Positions 17,629 to 25,950 of a DNA stretch of 32,454 bases are shown here, one piece after another. The notes below the pieces were generated by a model. It was not told where the DNA came from and did not search any database. It saw only the letters and a program-made list of their open reading frames with translations. Each line of letters begins with the position of its first letter. Within the stretch, counting starts at the first letter, position 1. Source of the DNA: Kangiellaceae bacterium (lineage in GTDB: Bacteria > Pseudomonadota > Gammaproteobacteria > Enterobacterales > Kangiellaceae); assembly GCA_019090895.1 (NCBI GenBank), contig JAHRVB010000044.1:1-32454 (forward strand), in the 5' to 3' direction. Position numbers and translations under genes: made by a program.

Positions 17629-19341
17629 CTAGATAGGCTTTTGCAAATCTTCGATAATAGCCGCTAAGAATCTTGCGGCTTCGCCACCTGTACAGGCGCG
17701 ATGATCGAAGGTTAAAGATAACGGCAACATTTTTCGATTCTCAATGCCTTTGTCAGTTAACTTCAGCTCTTTACGGAATCGTCCCGTACCTAAAATAGCA
17801 ACCTGAGGAGGTGAAACAACTGGCGTACCATAACGTCCAGCAATAGAACCAAAATTAGACAGAGTCACTGTTCCACCTTGTTGGTCTTCTTGCTTGAGAC
17901 TTCGAGTCTCTATTTTCTGACGAAGCTCTTGAACGCTTGCTCGTATCTGGCCAGCATCTTTCTTATCTGCGTCGTGAACAACAGGAACATACAACCCGTC
18001 AGGTGAATCGACGGCAATTCCCACATGAACATTGGGATGCACTAGTCGTTCAAATTTTTCGCCATCAAACCAACAGTTTAATGCAGGCTCCATTTTTGCG
18101 GCAAACACTAACGCTCTTACGTAACGAGCAAGTGAATCTTGCTTAGGCCAGCTCGTAATATCAGCATCTTCAACCAATGTTGTAGGCACAACCGTCGCAT
18201 GAGCTTTTGCCATGCCCATTGCCATAGCTCTTCGTACACCACGAACACTTTGAGGTTCTACACTGACCTGAACCGTCGGCAGCCCACCCGCTTTGGGGCT
18301 AACTGGTTGTGTTTGCATTGACTTAGTCACAGATGAAGGAGAGCTGACAGCTAAATCAACATCTGCTTTTGTAATAGTTCCTTTCTTACCAGTCGCTGCA
18401 CAATGAGATAAAAGCACACCTAATCGATTAGCATGGGCCCGAACCGCGGGAGAAGCTTTAAAATCCAATGGGTTTTCAGACGAAATAGCTTTGCTATGAG
18501 TCACTACTGCTGAGTTTGAACTCGCTGTCGAATTAGGCTTAGTCCCCAATAGTTTACCGTCAATCTTAGCTTGTTTAACATCTGATTGAGTAATGTCACC
18601 CTTAGCGCCTGAACCGACTACTTGAGCCAAATCAACTTTTAGTTTTCGAGCCAACGCTTTGATAACAGCACTGGCCGATTCAGCGACAATCTTATTACCA
18701 ACTTCAACGGCCCCCACGACGGTTGCTGCATCTGCAGGCTTAGCTGCAGGCTCTTCAACCGATTGAGCCGCAACGGTACCACTTTCACCAAAAGACACTA
18801 ACGGCGCACCTACGTCGATTACATCACCCGCTTGCCCGTGCAATATAGAAACTGTCGCAGCAAAAGGAGAAGGCACTTCTACCACCGCCTTAGCAGTTTC
18901 CATTTCTACCATAGGTTGATCAAGAGCAAGAGTATCGCCCTCAGTAACCAACCAACGAACGATTTCCGCATCGGGTAAACCTTCCCCTAAGTCAGGGAGA
19001 TTAAAAACATCCGATGCAATCGAAGTCTTTTGAGGAGCGATGTTTAAGGCAGGTTTTTCCTCGGCAGGCACAACTGGCGCTGCAGCAGTTTCATTTTGAG
19101 TTGCCCCTTCCCCATCAAACTCAACCAAAATAGCACCGACGTCAATCACATCACCTTCATTTCCACACAGCTTAGTGATTTTCCCTTTAAAAGGCGAAGG
19201 AACTTCAACAACGGCTTTAGCTGTTTCCATTTCAACCATTGGTTGGTCCAAAGCGACAATGTCACCTTCTTTGACTAACCAACGAACAATTTCTGCGTCC
19301 GGCAAACCTTCACCTAGGTCCGGTAAGTTAAATAGATTCAT
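17629..19341 (-). CDS. bkdB: 2-oxoacid dehydrogenase E2 (dihydrolipoyl acyltransferase) with two lipoyl and two subunit-binding domains
   Basis: A 570-residue acyltransferase core of a branched-chain (or related) 2-oxoacid dehydrogenase complex. Order: lipoyl domain 1 (1-78, lipoyl Lys42 in METAKAVVEV), Ala/Pro linker, lipoyl domain 2 (111-188, Lys151), linker, a peripheral subunit-binding domain (about 222-257), a second one (about 295-331), then the catalytic domain (365-570). The two lipoyl domains are nearly identical in protein but differ at many third codon positions. In the catalytic signature DHRxxDG the aspartate is replaced by Thr551 (DHRACTGGEAARF). Start ATG overlaps the E1beta stop (ATGA); GGAG precedes it. 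The E3 gene is not nearby. Confidence 0.93.
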   Translation of the reverse strand: MNLFNLPDLGEGLPDAEIVRWLVKEGDIVALDQPMVEMETAKAVVEVPSPFKGKITKLCGNEGDVIDVGAILVEFDGEGATQNETAAAPVVPAEEKPALNIAPQKTSIASDVFNLPDLGEGLPDAEIVRWLVTEGDTLALDQPMVEMETAKAVVEVPSPFAATVSILHGQAGDVIDVGAPLVSFGESGTVAAQSVEEPAAKPADAATVVGAVEVGNKIVAESASAVIKALARKLKVDLAQVVGSGAKGDITQSDVKQAKIDGKLLGTKPNSTASSNSAVVTHSKAISSENPLDFKASPAVRAHANRLGVLLSHCAATGKKGTITKADVDLAVSSPSSVTKSMQTQPVSPKAGGLPTVQVSVEPQSVRGVRRAMAMGMAKAHATVVPTTLVEDADITSWPKQDSLARYVRALVFAAKMEPALNCWFDGEKFERLVHPNVHVGIAVDSPDGLYVPVVHDADKKDAGQIRASVQELRQKIETRSLKQEDQQGGTVTLSNFGSIAGRYGTPVVSPPQVAILGTGRFRKELKLTDKGIENRKMLPLSLTFDHRACTGGEAARFLAAIIEDLQKPI

Positions 19342-20318
19342 CGGTACTCCACAATTCGTTTTGCTTCATCAATGATATGCTCAACTTTAGGCATAAATTG
19401 TTTTTCTAGTCGGTAGTACGGGATAACCGTATCATAACCGGAAATACGCCCGATTGGCGCGAGTAAACTGGTTACTCTTTTTTCCGCGATTTCAGCCGCA
19501 ATCTCTGAGCCTAGCGCACCCGCTTTTGGTGCTTCTTGTACGATACAAACTCTTCCTGTTTTTTCTACTGACTCCAAAATGGTATCAATATCTAGCGGGC
19601 TAACCGTAGCAACGTCTATAACTTCAGCACTGATTCCTTCTGCCGCAAGCTTTTCAGCCGCTTGTTTAGTTTCATGAAGCATTGCGCCCCAACTGACTAA
19701 AGTAATGTCTGTACCTTCTCGGTCTACAAAACACATCCCCAGAGGATACTCCTCTCCGTTATCTTCAATTTCGTGTTTTTCAATTCGATATATTCTCTTT
19801 GGTTCCAAGAAAATGACAGGGTCAGGATCTCTAATCGCAGCGAGCATTAATCCATAAGCCCTGGATGGATTAGAAGGTATCACCACTTTTAATCCTGGGA
19901 TGTGGGCAAAAATCGCCTCAGTACTTTCAGAGTGATTTTCAGGTGCATGAATACCTCCACCAAATGGCGCTCTGATTACCATGGGTAAAGTGAGTCGGCC
20001 CCGAGTCCGATTTCGCATACGTGCACAGTGAGATATAATGTGATCGGCGGCTGGAAAAATGAAACCCATAAATTGAATTTCAGCAACTGGCTTCATTCCT
20101 TGTGCTGCCATTCCAATAGCGATACCCGCGATCATAGCTTCAGCCAGAGGAGTATCAATGACTCGTTTTTCACCAAACTTTTGCTGTAAACCATCAGTCG
20201 CTCTAAATACGCCACCATTGATTCCAACGTCTTCTCCAAACACGACGACTTCTTTATCTTGTTCCATCTCGTGAGCTATGGCCATGTTAACGGCTTCTAT
20301 CAGTGTGATCGCAGCCAT
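19338..20318 (-). CDS. bkdA2: 2-oxoacid dehydrogenase E1 beta subunit
   Basis: A 326-residue E1beta subunit that pairs with E1alpha to decarboxylate a branched-chain 2-oxoacid with thiamine diphosphate. Family landmarks: VVVFGEDVGINGGVFRATDGL near the start, DTPLAEAMIAGIAIG, the FPAADHIISHCARMR segment, RAPFGGGIHAPENHSES with the conserved histidines, and IFLEPKRIYR. The C-terminal transketolase domain has VQEAPKAGALGSEIAAEI. Length is normal. Start is coupled to the upstream stop through TAATG, with AGGAG seven bases before it. The stop overlaps the E2 start. Confidence 0.94.
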   Translation of the reverse strand: MAAITLIEAVNMAIAHEMEQDKEVVVFGEDVGINGGVFRATDGLQQKFGEKRVIDTPLAEAMIAGIAIGMAAQGMKPVAEIQFMGFIFPAADHIISHCARMRNRTRGRLTLPMVIRAPFGGGIHAPENHSESTEAIFAHIPGLKVVIPSNPSRAYGLMLAAIRDPDPVIFLEPKRIYRIEKHEIEDNGEEYPLGMCFVDREGTDITLVSWGAMLHETKQAAEKLAAEGISAEVIDVATVSPLDIDTILESVEKTGRVCIVQEAPKAGALGSEIAAEIAEKRVTSLLAPIGRISGYDTVIPYYRLEKQFMPKVEHIIDEAKRIVEYR

Positions 20319-21427
20319 TATATAGCTCCTCGTGCAATTGCTAACTCTCTTTGAGCAACTGTTCTCTCAGGTAATTCAGCATACAAATAATCGAACATTG
20401 CTTCTGGAGGATCGACCGGAGTACTTAAATAATTATCCACAGCTACCTGCACTTCTTTCGCAATAGACTCAAGCATCGATTGCTCATTTTCAGCGCTCCA
20501 AGCACTCTTACTTTCTAAGTATTTTTTGAGTCTGATAATTGGTTCTTTCTTCCAACCTTCGTCCAACTCGCCTTCTGGACGATAGCGTGTCGCATCGTCT
20601 GCGGTTGTGTGGTCACATAATCGTAAACTAATGCATTCAATAAGTGTTGGTCCACCGCCATTTCGAGCTTTTTCTGCTGCATGTTCAGACGCAGCTTTCA
20701 CCGCAACGATGTCATTACCGTCAACCTGAATACAATCGATGCCTGCGGCAATTGCTTTTTGTGCGTAAGTTTCGCAATTTGTTTGAATTTCACTGGGAAC
20801 AGAAATAGCCCACTGGTTGTTATTGATTATAAATACGACGCCTAAATTCCAAATACCAGCGACATTTAGTGCTTCATAAAAATCACCTTGTGAGGTTCCG
20901 CCTTCGCCTATTTCGGTAAATACACAACGTTTTTCCCCTCGCATCTGCATCGCTTTCGCGACACCGGTAGCATGAAGAGACTGAGTTGCAATAGGCACTG
21001 CAATAGGGAAATCTTCTTTAGCATGTTTATAGTCACAGCCTTTTTCGTAGCCGCCCCAATAAAGCAAGACTTCTTCCATTAACACACCATGTTGTATCAT
21101 GGACGCTTGCCCGCGATAATAGGGTACTAATACATCTTCTTCGGTCATTGCAGAACCAAATCCCACACCAATCGCTTCTTGGCCTGTGGCTGCTGGGTAT
21201 GTCCCCATTTTTCCGGTTCTTTGTAGCGCGTAGGCTTTTTGATCAAAAATGCGAATTAGGTTCATATCTCGATATAATTTCTTAAGCGTATCGAGATCTC
21301 TTGCGAAGGCCGGAGGAACATCATTACTAATAAATGTCCCCTTTTCATCCATATATTGTAGGTATTTAATATCGAATCTTGCAACAGTAGTCAAATTAAG
21401 GACTCCTCTGGTTTGCGGAACGCTCAT
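20318..21427 (-). CDS. bkdA1: 2-oxoacid dehydrogenase E1 alpha subunit
   Basis: The thiamine-diphosphate-binding E1alpha subunit, 369 residues from the ATG at 21427. A TTG at 21451 is in frame and would add eight residues, but neither start has a clear SD. The ThDP motif starts with GEGGTSQGDF and ends with INNNQWAIS; the first Asp of the usual GDG is Glu. The phosphorylation-loop region RLCDHTTADDATRYR resembles the RxGDHSTSDD loop of branched-chain enzymes more than pyruvate dehydrogenases, so I favour branched-chain keto acids as substrate. First gene of the operon with E1beta and E2. Confidence 0.92.
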   Translation of the reverse strand: MSVPQTRGVLNLTTVARFDIKYLQYMDEKGTFISNDVPPAFARDLDTLKKLYRDMNLIRIFDQKAYALQRTGKMGTYPAATGQEAIGVGFGSAMTEEDVLVPYYRGQASMIQHGVLMEEVLLYWGGYEKGCDYKHAKEDFPIAVPIATQSLHATGVAKAMQMRGEKRCVFTEIGEGGTSQGDFYEALNVAGIWNLGVVFIINNNQWAISVPSEIQTNCETYAQKAIAAGIDCIQVDGNDIVAVKAASEHAAEKARNGGGPTLIECISLRLCDHTTADDATRYRPEGELDEGWKKEPIIRLKKYLESKSAWSAENEQSMLESIAKEVQVAVDNYLSTPVDPPEAMFDYLYAELPERTVAQRELAIARGAI

Positions 21428-21499
21428 GTTAGTATAAATTCTTATACTCAAATTTGCAGGCTAAAGCGATAGACTGGGATTTTTGAACTAAATGTACCA

Positions 21500-21527
21500 T
21501 TAGAGCTAAACACATTATATGCTCTAA
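21500..21527 (-). promoter_or_regulatory. Dyad flanking the -10 box of the bkd operon
   Basis: Arms TTAGAGC (21500-21506) and GCTCTAA (21521-21527) are perfect 7-bp inverted repeats with centres 21 bases apart, two helical turns. Between them, on the minus strand, lies a perfect TATAAT (21514-21519). No good -35 box is seen 17 bases upstream. The start would be near 21507, giving a leader of about 80 bases before the E1alpha ATG. The layout suits a dimeric regulator bound over the promoter. Confidence 0.55.
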
Positions 21528-21898
21528 ACCATCAGCGGCTTCTCGTGTTTAAAAGATAGCAGCAGGTGTCAATTCATTGCGAAAATTGGGTTAACTTCCA
21601 CAGGGGGGGCATAATAATCCTAAATAACAAAATTGTATAGGTAATTTAAACCATTTAGCCGATTTTTCTCGATTTTAAATGGGATATAACCGCAATTAGA
21701 CGATTTTAGTCACACTTCTGGTCAAACCACCAGTTAACATGCCACAAAAACTTGTCTTTGAATCACTATTCCGTAGCGTCAAGCCAATAAATTTAATTTT
21801 ACAAAAATATTTCCCTATACCGGTCGCTATTTGAGTAAAATGATATCAGTTCAATCATTAATGACATCAATTAAAAATATTAAGGTTACCAATTAATA
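21528..21898. other. Divergent intergenic region between bkd and pepN
   Basis: No ORF, RNA gene or repeat family is seen here. It is AT-rich apart from a run of seven G at 21603-21609. It must hold the pepN promoter, but I cannot pick one -35/-10 pair with confidence. AAGG near 21881 is a weak ribosome binding site for pepN. Confidence 0.5.
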
Positions 21899-24535
21899 AT
21901 GCATCTCAAAAGTAAACCCCAAATAAAGTACCGAAAAGACTACTTACCGAGCCAATATGTAATAACAACGACTCGGCTGGATTTCGAACTTCATTCAGGA
22001 TATGTGATTGTCCATTCGTCTCTTAGTGTAAGCCTTAATCCACTTTGTAGCGAAACTGAATTAAAACCAATGGTTTTAAACGGTGTAGAACTTGAGCTAC
22101 AGCAATTGACAATCAATAACAAAGAATTATCGCAGCAAGATTTCAAATTAGAACCAGAACAACTAACGATCTTCAAAGTTAGCCCATCATTTACGATTGA
22201 AACGATGGTCAAAATATTCCCTAACAAGAATACTTCTTTGGAAGGACTCTATTTATCCAACGGAAAGTTCTGCACACAGTGTGAGGCCGAAGGATTCAGA
22301 AAAATAACTTACTATTTAGACAAACCCGAGGTAATGGCAGAATTTTTTGTTTCCATCGAAGCTGATAAAAAGAATTTTCCTTCACTACTTTCTAATGGCA
22401 ACCTAATAGAAAAAATTGACATCGCTAACGGAAGACACCGAGTTAAGTGGCATGACCCTTTTCCAAAACCTAGTTATCTTTTTGCTTTAGTCGCAGGTGA
22501 TTTTGATTGCCTTGATGACCAATTCACCACCATGAGTGGAAAAAGTGTAGAGCTAAAGCTTTTTGTCGATAAAGGCAAACTAAACCAGTGCCAATTTGCA
22601 ATGGAGAGTTTGATTAACTCTATGAAATGGGATGAACAAGAGTTTGGCCGTGAATATGACCTTAATCTCTATATGATTGTCGCAGTTGGTGATTTTAATA
22701 TGGGAGCAATGGAAAACAAGGGACTTAATGTATTCAACACAGCCTATGTTCTTGCCAATAAACAAACAGCCACCGACAGCGATTTTGAGGGTGTAGAACG
22801 AGTCATTGCACATGAATATTTTCATAATTGGACAGGCAATCGAGTAACTTGTCGCGACTGGTTTCAGCTGAGTCTAAAAGAAGGGTTAACTGTTTTTAGG
22901 GACCAAAAGTTTAGTGAAGACATGCAGTCCGCAGCGGTGGAACGAATTGATCAGGTAAAAATAATTCGAGCAGCTCAATTTGCTGAAGACTCTGGTCCGA
23001 TGGCACATCCTATAAGGCCTGACTCCTATATCGAAATGAATAATTTCTACACCGTTACTGTGTATAACAAAGGCGCAGAAGTCATCCGAATGATGCACAC
23101 TCTACTCGGTAAGCAGGGATTCCGTTCTGGCATGGACCTTTACTTTAAGAGACACGACGGACAAGCGGTGACTTGTGAAGATTTTATTAAAGCGATGGAA
23201 GACGCCAACAAAATTGACTGGCAATTATTTAGAAACTGGTATCGACAAGCGGGCACTCCAGAGTTAGTGGTAAAACAAACGGTTACAGATAAGCAACAAT
23301 ACATACTCTCTTTTACACAACATTGCCCTAATACACCTGGACAAACAAACAAAGAACCATTCTTAATTCCTGTAAAGCTAGGGTTCATTTCGCTCGAGGG
23401 GTTTCCAGTTGAATTTATGCTAAAAGGTCAATCAAAGCGACAAAAAGAAACGCTACTAATCTTAGATAAAAGCAACCAGACTTTTGAAATAGAATTTGAT
23501 TCATCGATAGATACTAGCCGAATCATACCTTCACTATTAAGAGATTTTTCTGCGCCAGTAAAACTCTCTTTCAACTATACTCAGCAACAACTTGCAACCC
23601 TATTCGCCTACGATTCGAACGCTTTTAATCGTTGGGATGCTGGCCAATCGTTAATGTCCAACTTATTACTCTCAGACTCCGAACAACTATCTAAAGAAGA
23701 GATTAGCAGTATTAGTCTTGCTATAGAGAAAGTTGTTTCCGATAAAGCACTTGATCCATCTTTAAAAGCGCTGGCTATCCAGTTGCCGAATCTTAATAGT
23801 CTTATCGGCGAAGCAGACACCATAGACCTCGATCGATTATTTACTAAGTATCGGCAACTTGATGAACATATTTGCCAATCTCTCAGTTCAATGTGGTTAG
23901 AAATCTATCAGGCTAACCATATAGTAACCAACCCAACTTCTGGTAATCGCTGGTTAAAAAACACCGCATTGGCCTACTTGCTAGAAGCGAATGAAGAAGA
24001 GTACACGGTCCTCGCATTAAACCAACAAAAAAATGCTGATAATATGACCGATGAAGTATGTGCACTTCGAGCTATTTTAAGAACCAATCACAAGACACGC
24101 TCGGAAAGTACCGAATTATTCTTTAACAAATGGAAAGACGAAGATTTAGTAATGGACAAATGGTTTAGCGCTCAAGTGCAAAGCGACGATCCCAGTGTGA
24201 TATCTGAAATTAAGCATTTGATGCAGCACGAAAAATTTTCGATCACCAACCCGAATAAAGTACGCTCTTTAATAGGTGCATTTGTCAGCGGTAATACTAT
24301 GCAATTTCATAATGCCACTGGAGAAGGCTACCAGCTTTTAGCGGATATTATACTCGAACTTAACCTAGTTAACCCTCAAATAGGTGCAAGAATGGCCAAA
24401 CAATTCGGAGCATGGCGAAAATTTGATAAGAAGAGACAGGCGTTGATAAGAGAACACTTAGAACATATTCTTACTATCGATAATTTGAGTAACGATATAT
24501 TTGAAGTAATTGATAAATCTTTGCAAGAACCATAG
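21899..24535 (+). CDS. pepN: Aminopeptidase N (M1 zinc metallopeptidase)
   Basis: An 878-residue cytoplasmic aminopeptidase that removes N-terminal residues from peptides. The substrate-anchoring GAMEN motif is at 269-273. The zinc site is His305-Glu306-x-x-His309 (HEYFHNWTGNR) with the third ligand Glu328, 19 residues later. The conserved catalytic Tyr lies in NNFYTVTVYNKGAEVIRMM. The C-terminal half is the helical domain of the bacterial PepN type (DUF3458 group), ending in the HLEHIL-like region. Length equals that of the E. coli enzyme. Transcribed away from the bkd operon. Confidence 0.97.
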   Translation: MHLKSKPQIKYRKDYLPSQYVITTTRLDFELHSGYVIVHSSLSVSLNPLCSETELKPMVLNGVELELQQLTINNKELSQQDFKLEPEQLTIFKVSPSFTIETMVKIFPNKNTSLEGLYLSNGKFCTQCEAEGFRKITYYLDKPEVMAEFFVSIEADKKNFPSLLSNGNLIEKIDIANGRHRVKWHDPFPKPSYLFALVAGDFDCLDDQFTTMSGKSVELKLFVDKGKLNQCQFAMESLINSMKWDEQEFGREYDLNLYMIVAVGDFNMGAMENKGLNVFNTAYVLANKQTATDSDFEGVERVIAHEYFHNWTGNRVTCRDWFQLSLKEGLTVFRDQKFSEDMQSAAVERIDQVKIIRAAQFAEDSGPMAHPIRPDSYIEMNNFYTVTVYNKGAEVIRMMHTLLGKQGFRSGMDLYFKRHDGQAVTCEDFIKAMEDANKIDWQLFRNWYRQAGTPELVVKQTVTDKQQYILSFTQHCPNTPGQTNKEPFLIPVKLGFISLEGFPVEFMLKGQSKRQKETLLILDKSNQTFEIEFDSSIDTSRIIPSLLRDFSAPVKLSFNYTQQQLATLFAYDSNAFNRWDAGQSLMSNLLLSDSEQLSKEEISSISLAIEKVVSDKALDPSLKALAIQLPNLNSLIGEADTIDLDRLFTKYRQLDEHICQSLSSMWLEIYQANHIVTNPTSGNRWLKNTALAYLLEANEEEYTVLALNQQKNADNMTDEVCALRAILRTNHKTRSESTELFFNKWKDEDLVMDKWFSAQVQSDDPSVISEIKHLMQHEKFSITNPNKVRSLIGAFVSGNTMQFHNATGEGYQLLADIILELNLVNPQIGARMAKQFGAWRKFDKKRQALIREHLEHILTIDNLSNDIFEVIDKSLQEP

Positions 24536-24649
24536 CGTCGCTAAAAAGACTAAATGCACCACGAGTATCTCAAACGATCTAATAAATTATGAAGGAAGAA
24601 GGCACAACATGTGCTTTCATTGATTTAAACAAACTTGGATAGAAATAAT

Positions 24650-24994
24650 ATGGCAATTATAAAGTGTCCGTCTTGCAATGAAAAAATCTCAGACAAATCG
24701 AAAGTCTGCAGCCATTGCCAGTATGATTTTTTGAATAAAAAAAGTTCCACAGGTATGAATGCAGAACAACTAGCGTCTCAGAAAAAAATGAAACATATAA
24801 AAAGAAAATACTCCCTTCAAATGCAGGCGATGATCAGTATTATAATGGTACTTGGTGGCGCCTTACTTTGGTATTTAAGCGGACGGGGATTAAGTTCATT
24901 ATCGGCCATCGGTGGAATAGCCCTTTTAGTAATGGGCTCAGCGTTATATTTGACAACGCGCATCCGATTAATATTATTTAGGAAATCGTCTTAA
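24650..24994 (+). CDS. Zinc-ribbon protein with two membrane segments
   Basis: A 114-residue protein from the ATG at 24650; a TTG at 24635 would add five residues, and GGA at 24637-24639 suits the ATG better. A zinc ribbon has Cys6-x2-Cys9 and Cys20-x2-Cys23 (IKCPSCNEKI, VCSHCQYDF). A basic linker (KKMKHIKRKYS) leads to two hydrophobic helices (about 59-78 and 84-103) with a short loop. Similar one-domain-plus-two-helix proteins are common and have no set function. The last four bases overlap the 3' end of the ORF on the other strand. Confidence 0.78.
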   Translation: MAIIKCPSCNEKISDKSKVCSHCQYDFLNKKSSTGMNAEQLASQKKMKHIKRKYSLQMQAMISIIMVLGGALLWYLSGRGLSSLSAIGGIALLVMGSALYLTTRIRLILFRKSS

Positions 24995-25170
24995 ATTAAT
25001 TTCTTATGAGTTCGTTTTTGCGAAAACTGTACCAACATTTCAGCAAAGGCATTTTGACTTTGGATTTGATTGACCCCACTACTTTGAACCGTCCGAGTGT
25101 CGAAAGAACGACTATCGAAAGCCCGACACTGTTGCCAATATACTTCCATATTTTTTGATTGGTGATCCAT
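24991..25170 (-). CDS. Small 59-residue protein, Gln/Ser-rich
   Basis: A 59-codon ORF from ATG at 25170 to TAA at 24991-24993. It has a very strong ribosome binding site (GAGGGGAG directly before the ATG). The product is soluble, rich in Gln, Ser and Arg, without cysteine pairs or a membrane segment (starts MDHQSKNMEVYWQQ, ends QKRTHKKLI). It is convergent with the zinc-ribbon gene and overlaps it by four bases, sharing their stop region. A longer ORF in another frame of this strand (24996-25193) has no SD and a less protein-like composition, so I prefer this one. No family recognised. Confidence 0.6.
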   Translation of the reverse strand: MDHQSKNMEVYWQQCRAFDSRSFDTRTVQSSGVNQIQSQNAFAEMLVQFSQKRTHKKLI

Positions 25171-25364
25171 TCACTCCCCTCTTGTATAATCAATTGATAG
25201 TGGAAGAATAACCGAGGTAAAAGGCACTGTTTGAGTAAGAAACTAGATTAACTATGAGCAATTGTGGCAAAATCTAGGCACTCTATTACCTTAAGATAAA
25301 GATACGTACGCAAAATCGAACGGGAATCATAAGCACGATTCTATAATCATTAGGAAATTATCAA

Positions 25365-25859
25365 ATGAAATCTAGCACCCATCTCACCCGAAAACTCGTA
25401 ATATTATTGTTAGCTTTCATCGGAATTATGACCCTTCCCGTACAGTCTCAAGTCTACAAATGGGTTGATGAAAACGGTAAAGTTCACTTCTCCGATAAAC
25501 CTATTGATGAAAAAAGCCAAAAAGTAGTCATTAAAAAGCAACCCAGTAAATCTCAGATAAAGGAGGCTAAACAACGAGCATCTGAAATGCTACGTCATCA
25601 ACGAAAAGTCAACCAAATCAATGATGAAGAGATTCTAGATAGTCAGTTGGCACGCCACAAAAAAGAACGGGAACAGACTAAATTAAAGCAAGCTTGCAAC
25701 GAAGCTAAACGAGAAAAAATTAACTTAAGTAGGGGATTCCGAAGCTACACTGAAAATGAAAAGGGAGAAAGATACTTTTATTCTGACCAAGAAAAAACAG
25801 ATTTGATCACAGAGCTAGAAAAAGCTATCCAAAAAAACTGCTCTTCAATCGACAAGTAA
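25365..25859 (+). CDS. Secreted DUF4124-domain protein
   Basis: A 164-residue periplasmic protein. The signal peptide is residues 1-28, with cleavage likely after LPVQS. The mature protein opens with the DUF4124 motif VYKWVDENGKVHFSDKP (30-46), common in gammaproteobacteria and of unknown function. The rest is a charged helical region rich in Lys, Gln and Glu, probably coiled coil. Two cysteines (in KQACNEAK and KNCSSIDK) could form a disulfide. AGGAA lies about nine bases before the ATG. It stands alone, convergent with the GDH gene. Confidence 0.85.
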   Translation: MKSSTHLTRKLVILLLAFIGIMTLPVQSQVYKWVDENGKVHFSDKPIDEKSQKVVIKKQPSKSQIKEAKQRASEMLRHQRKVNQINDEEILDSQLARHKKEREQTKLKQACNEAKREKINLSRGFRSYTENEKGERYFYSDQEKTDLITELEKAIQKNCSSIDK

Positions 25860-25882
25860 TAATTTATAGAATTAGTATGTTC

Positions 25883-25919
25883 AAAAAGACTGGGCTTAAC
25901 TATCAAGTTAAACTCAGTC
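25883..25919 (-). terminator. Terminator of the NAD-GDH gene
   Basis: A 14-bp hairpin (GACTGGGCTTAACT with AGTTAAACTCAGTC) with one G-T pair, one mismatch and a four-base loop. On the minus strand five T follow. It sits about 30 bases after the GDH stop and between two convergent genes, so it may also slow transcription from the plus strand. Confidence 0.75.
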
Positions 25920-25950
25920 ACTTGAATTAATCCATGGTTAAATAAATTAC

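Noticed and set aside
21603..21609. Run of seven G as a possible structural or phase-variable tract
   Set aside because: It is in an intergenic region far from any start or promoter element I can define; a single tract is not evidence.
24996..25193. 65-codon minus-strand ORF
   Set aside because: No SD at its start; the 59-codon ORF in another frame of the same strand has a strong SD and better composition.
25342..25347. TATAAT before the DUF4124 gene as its -10 box
   Set aside because: The start would fall at the ribosome binding site, leaving almost no leader, and no -35 box is at the proper distance.
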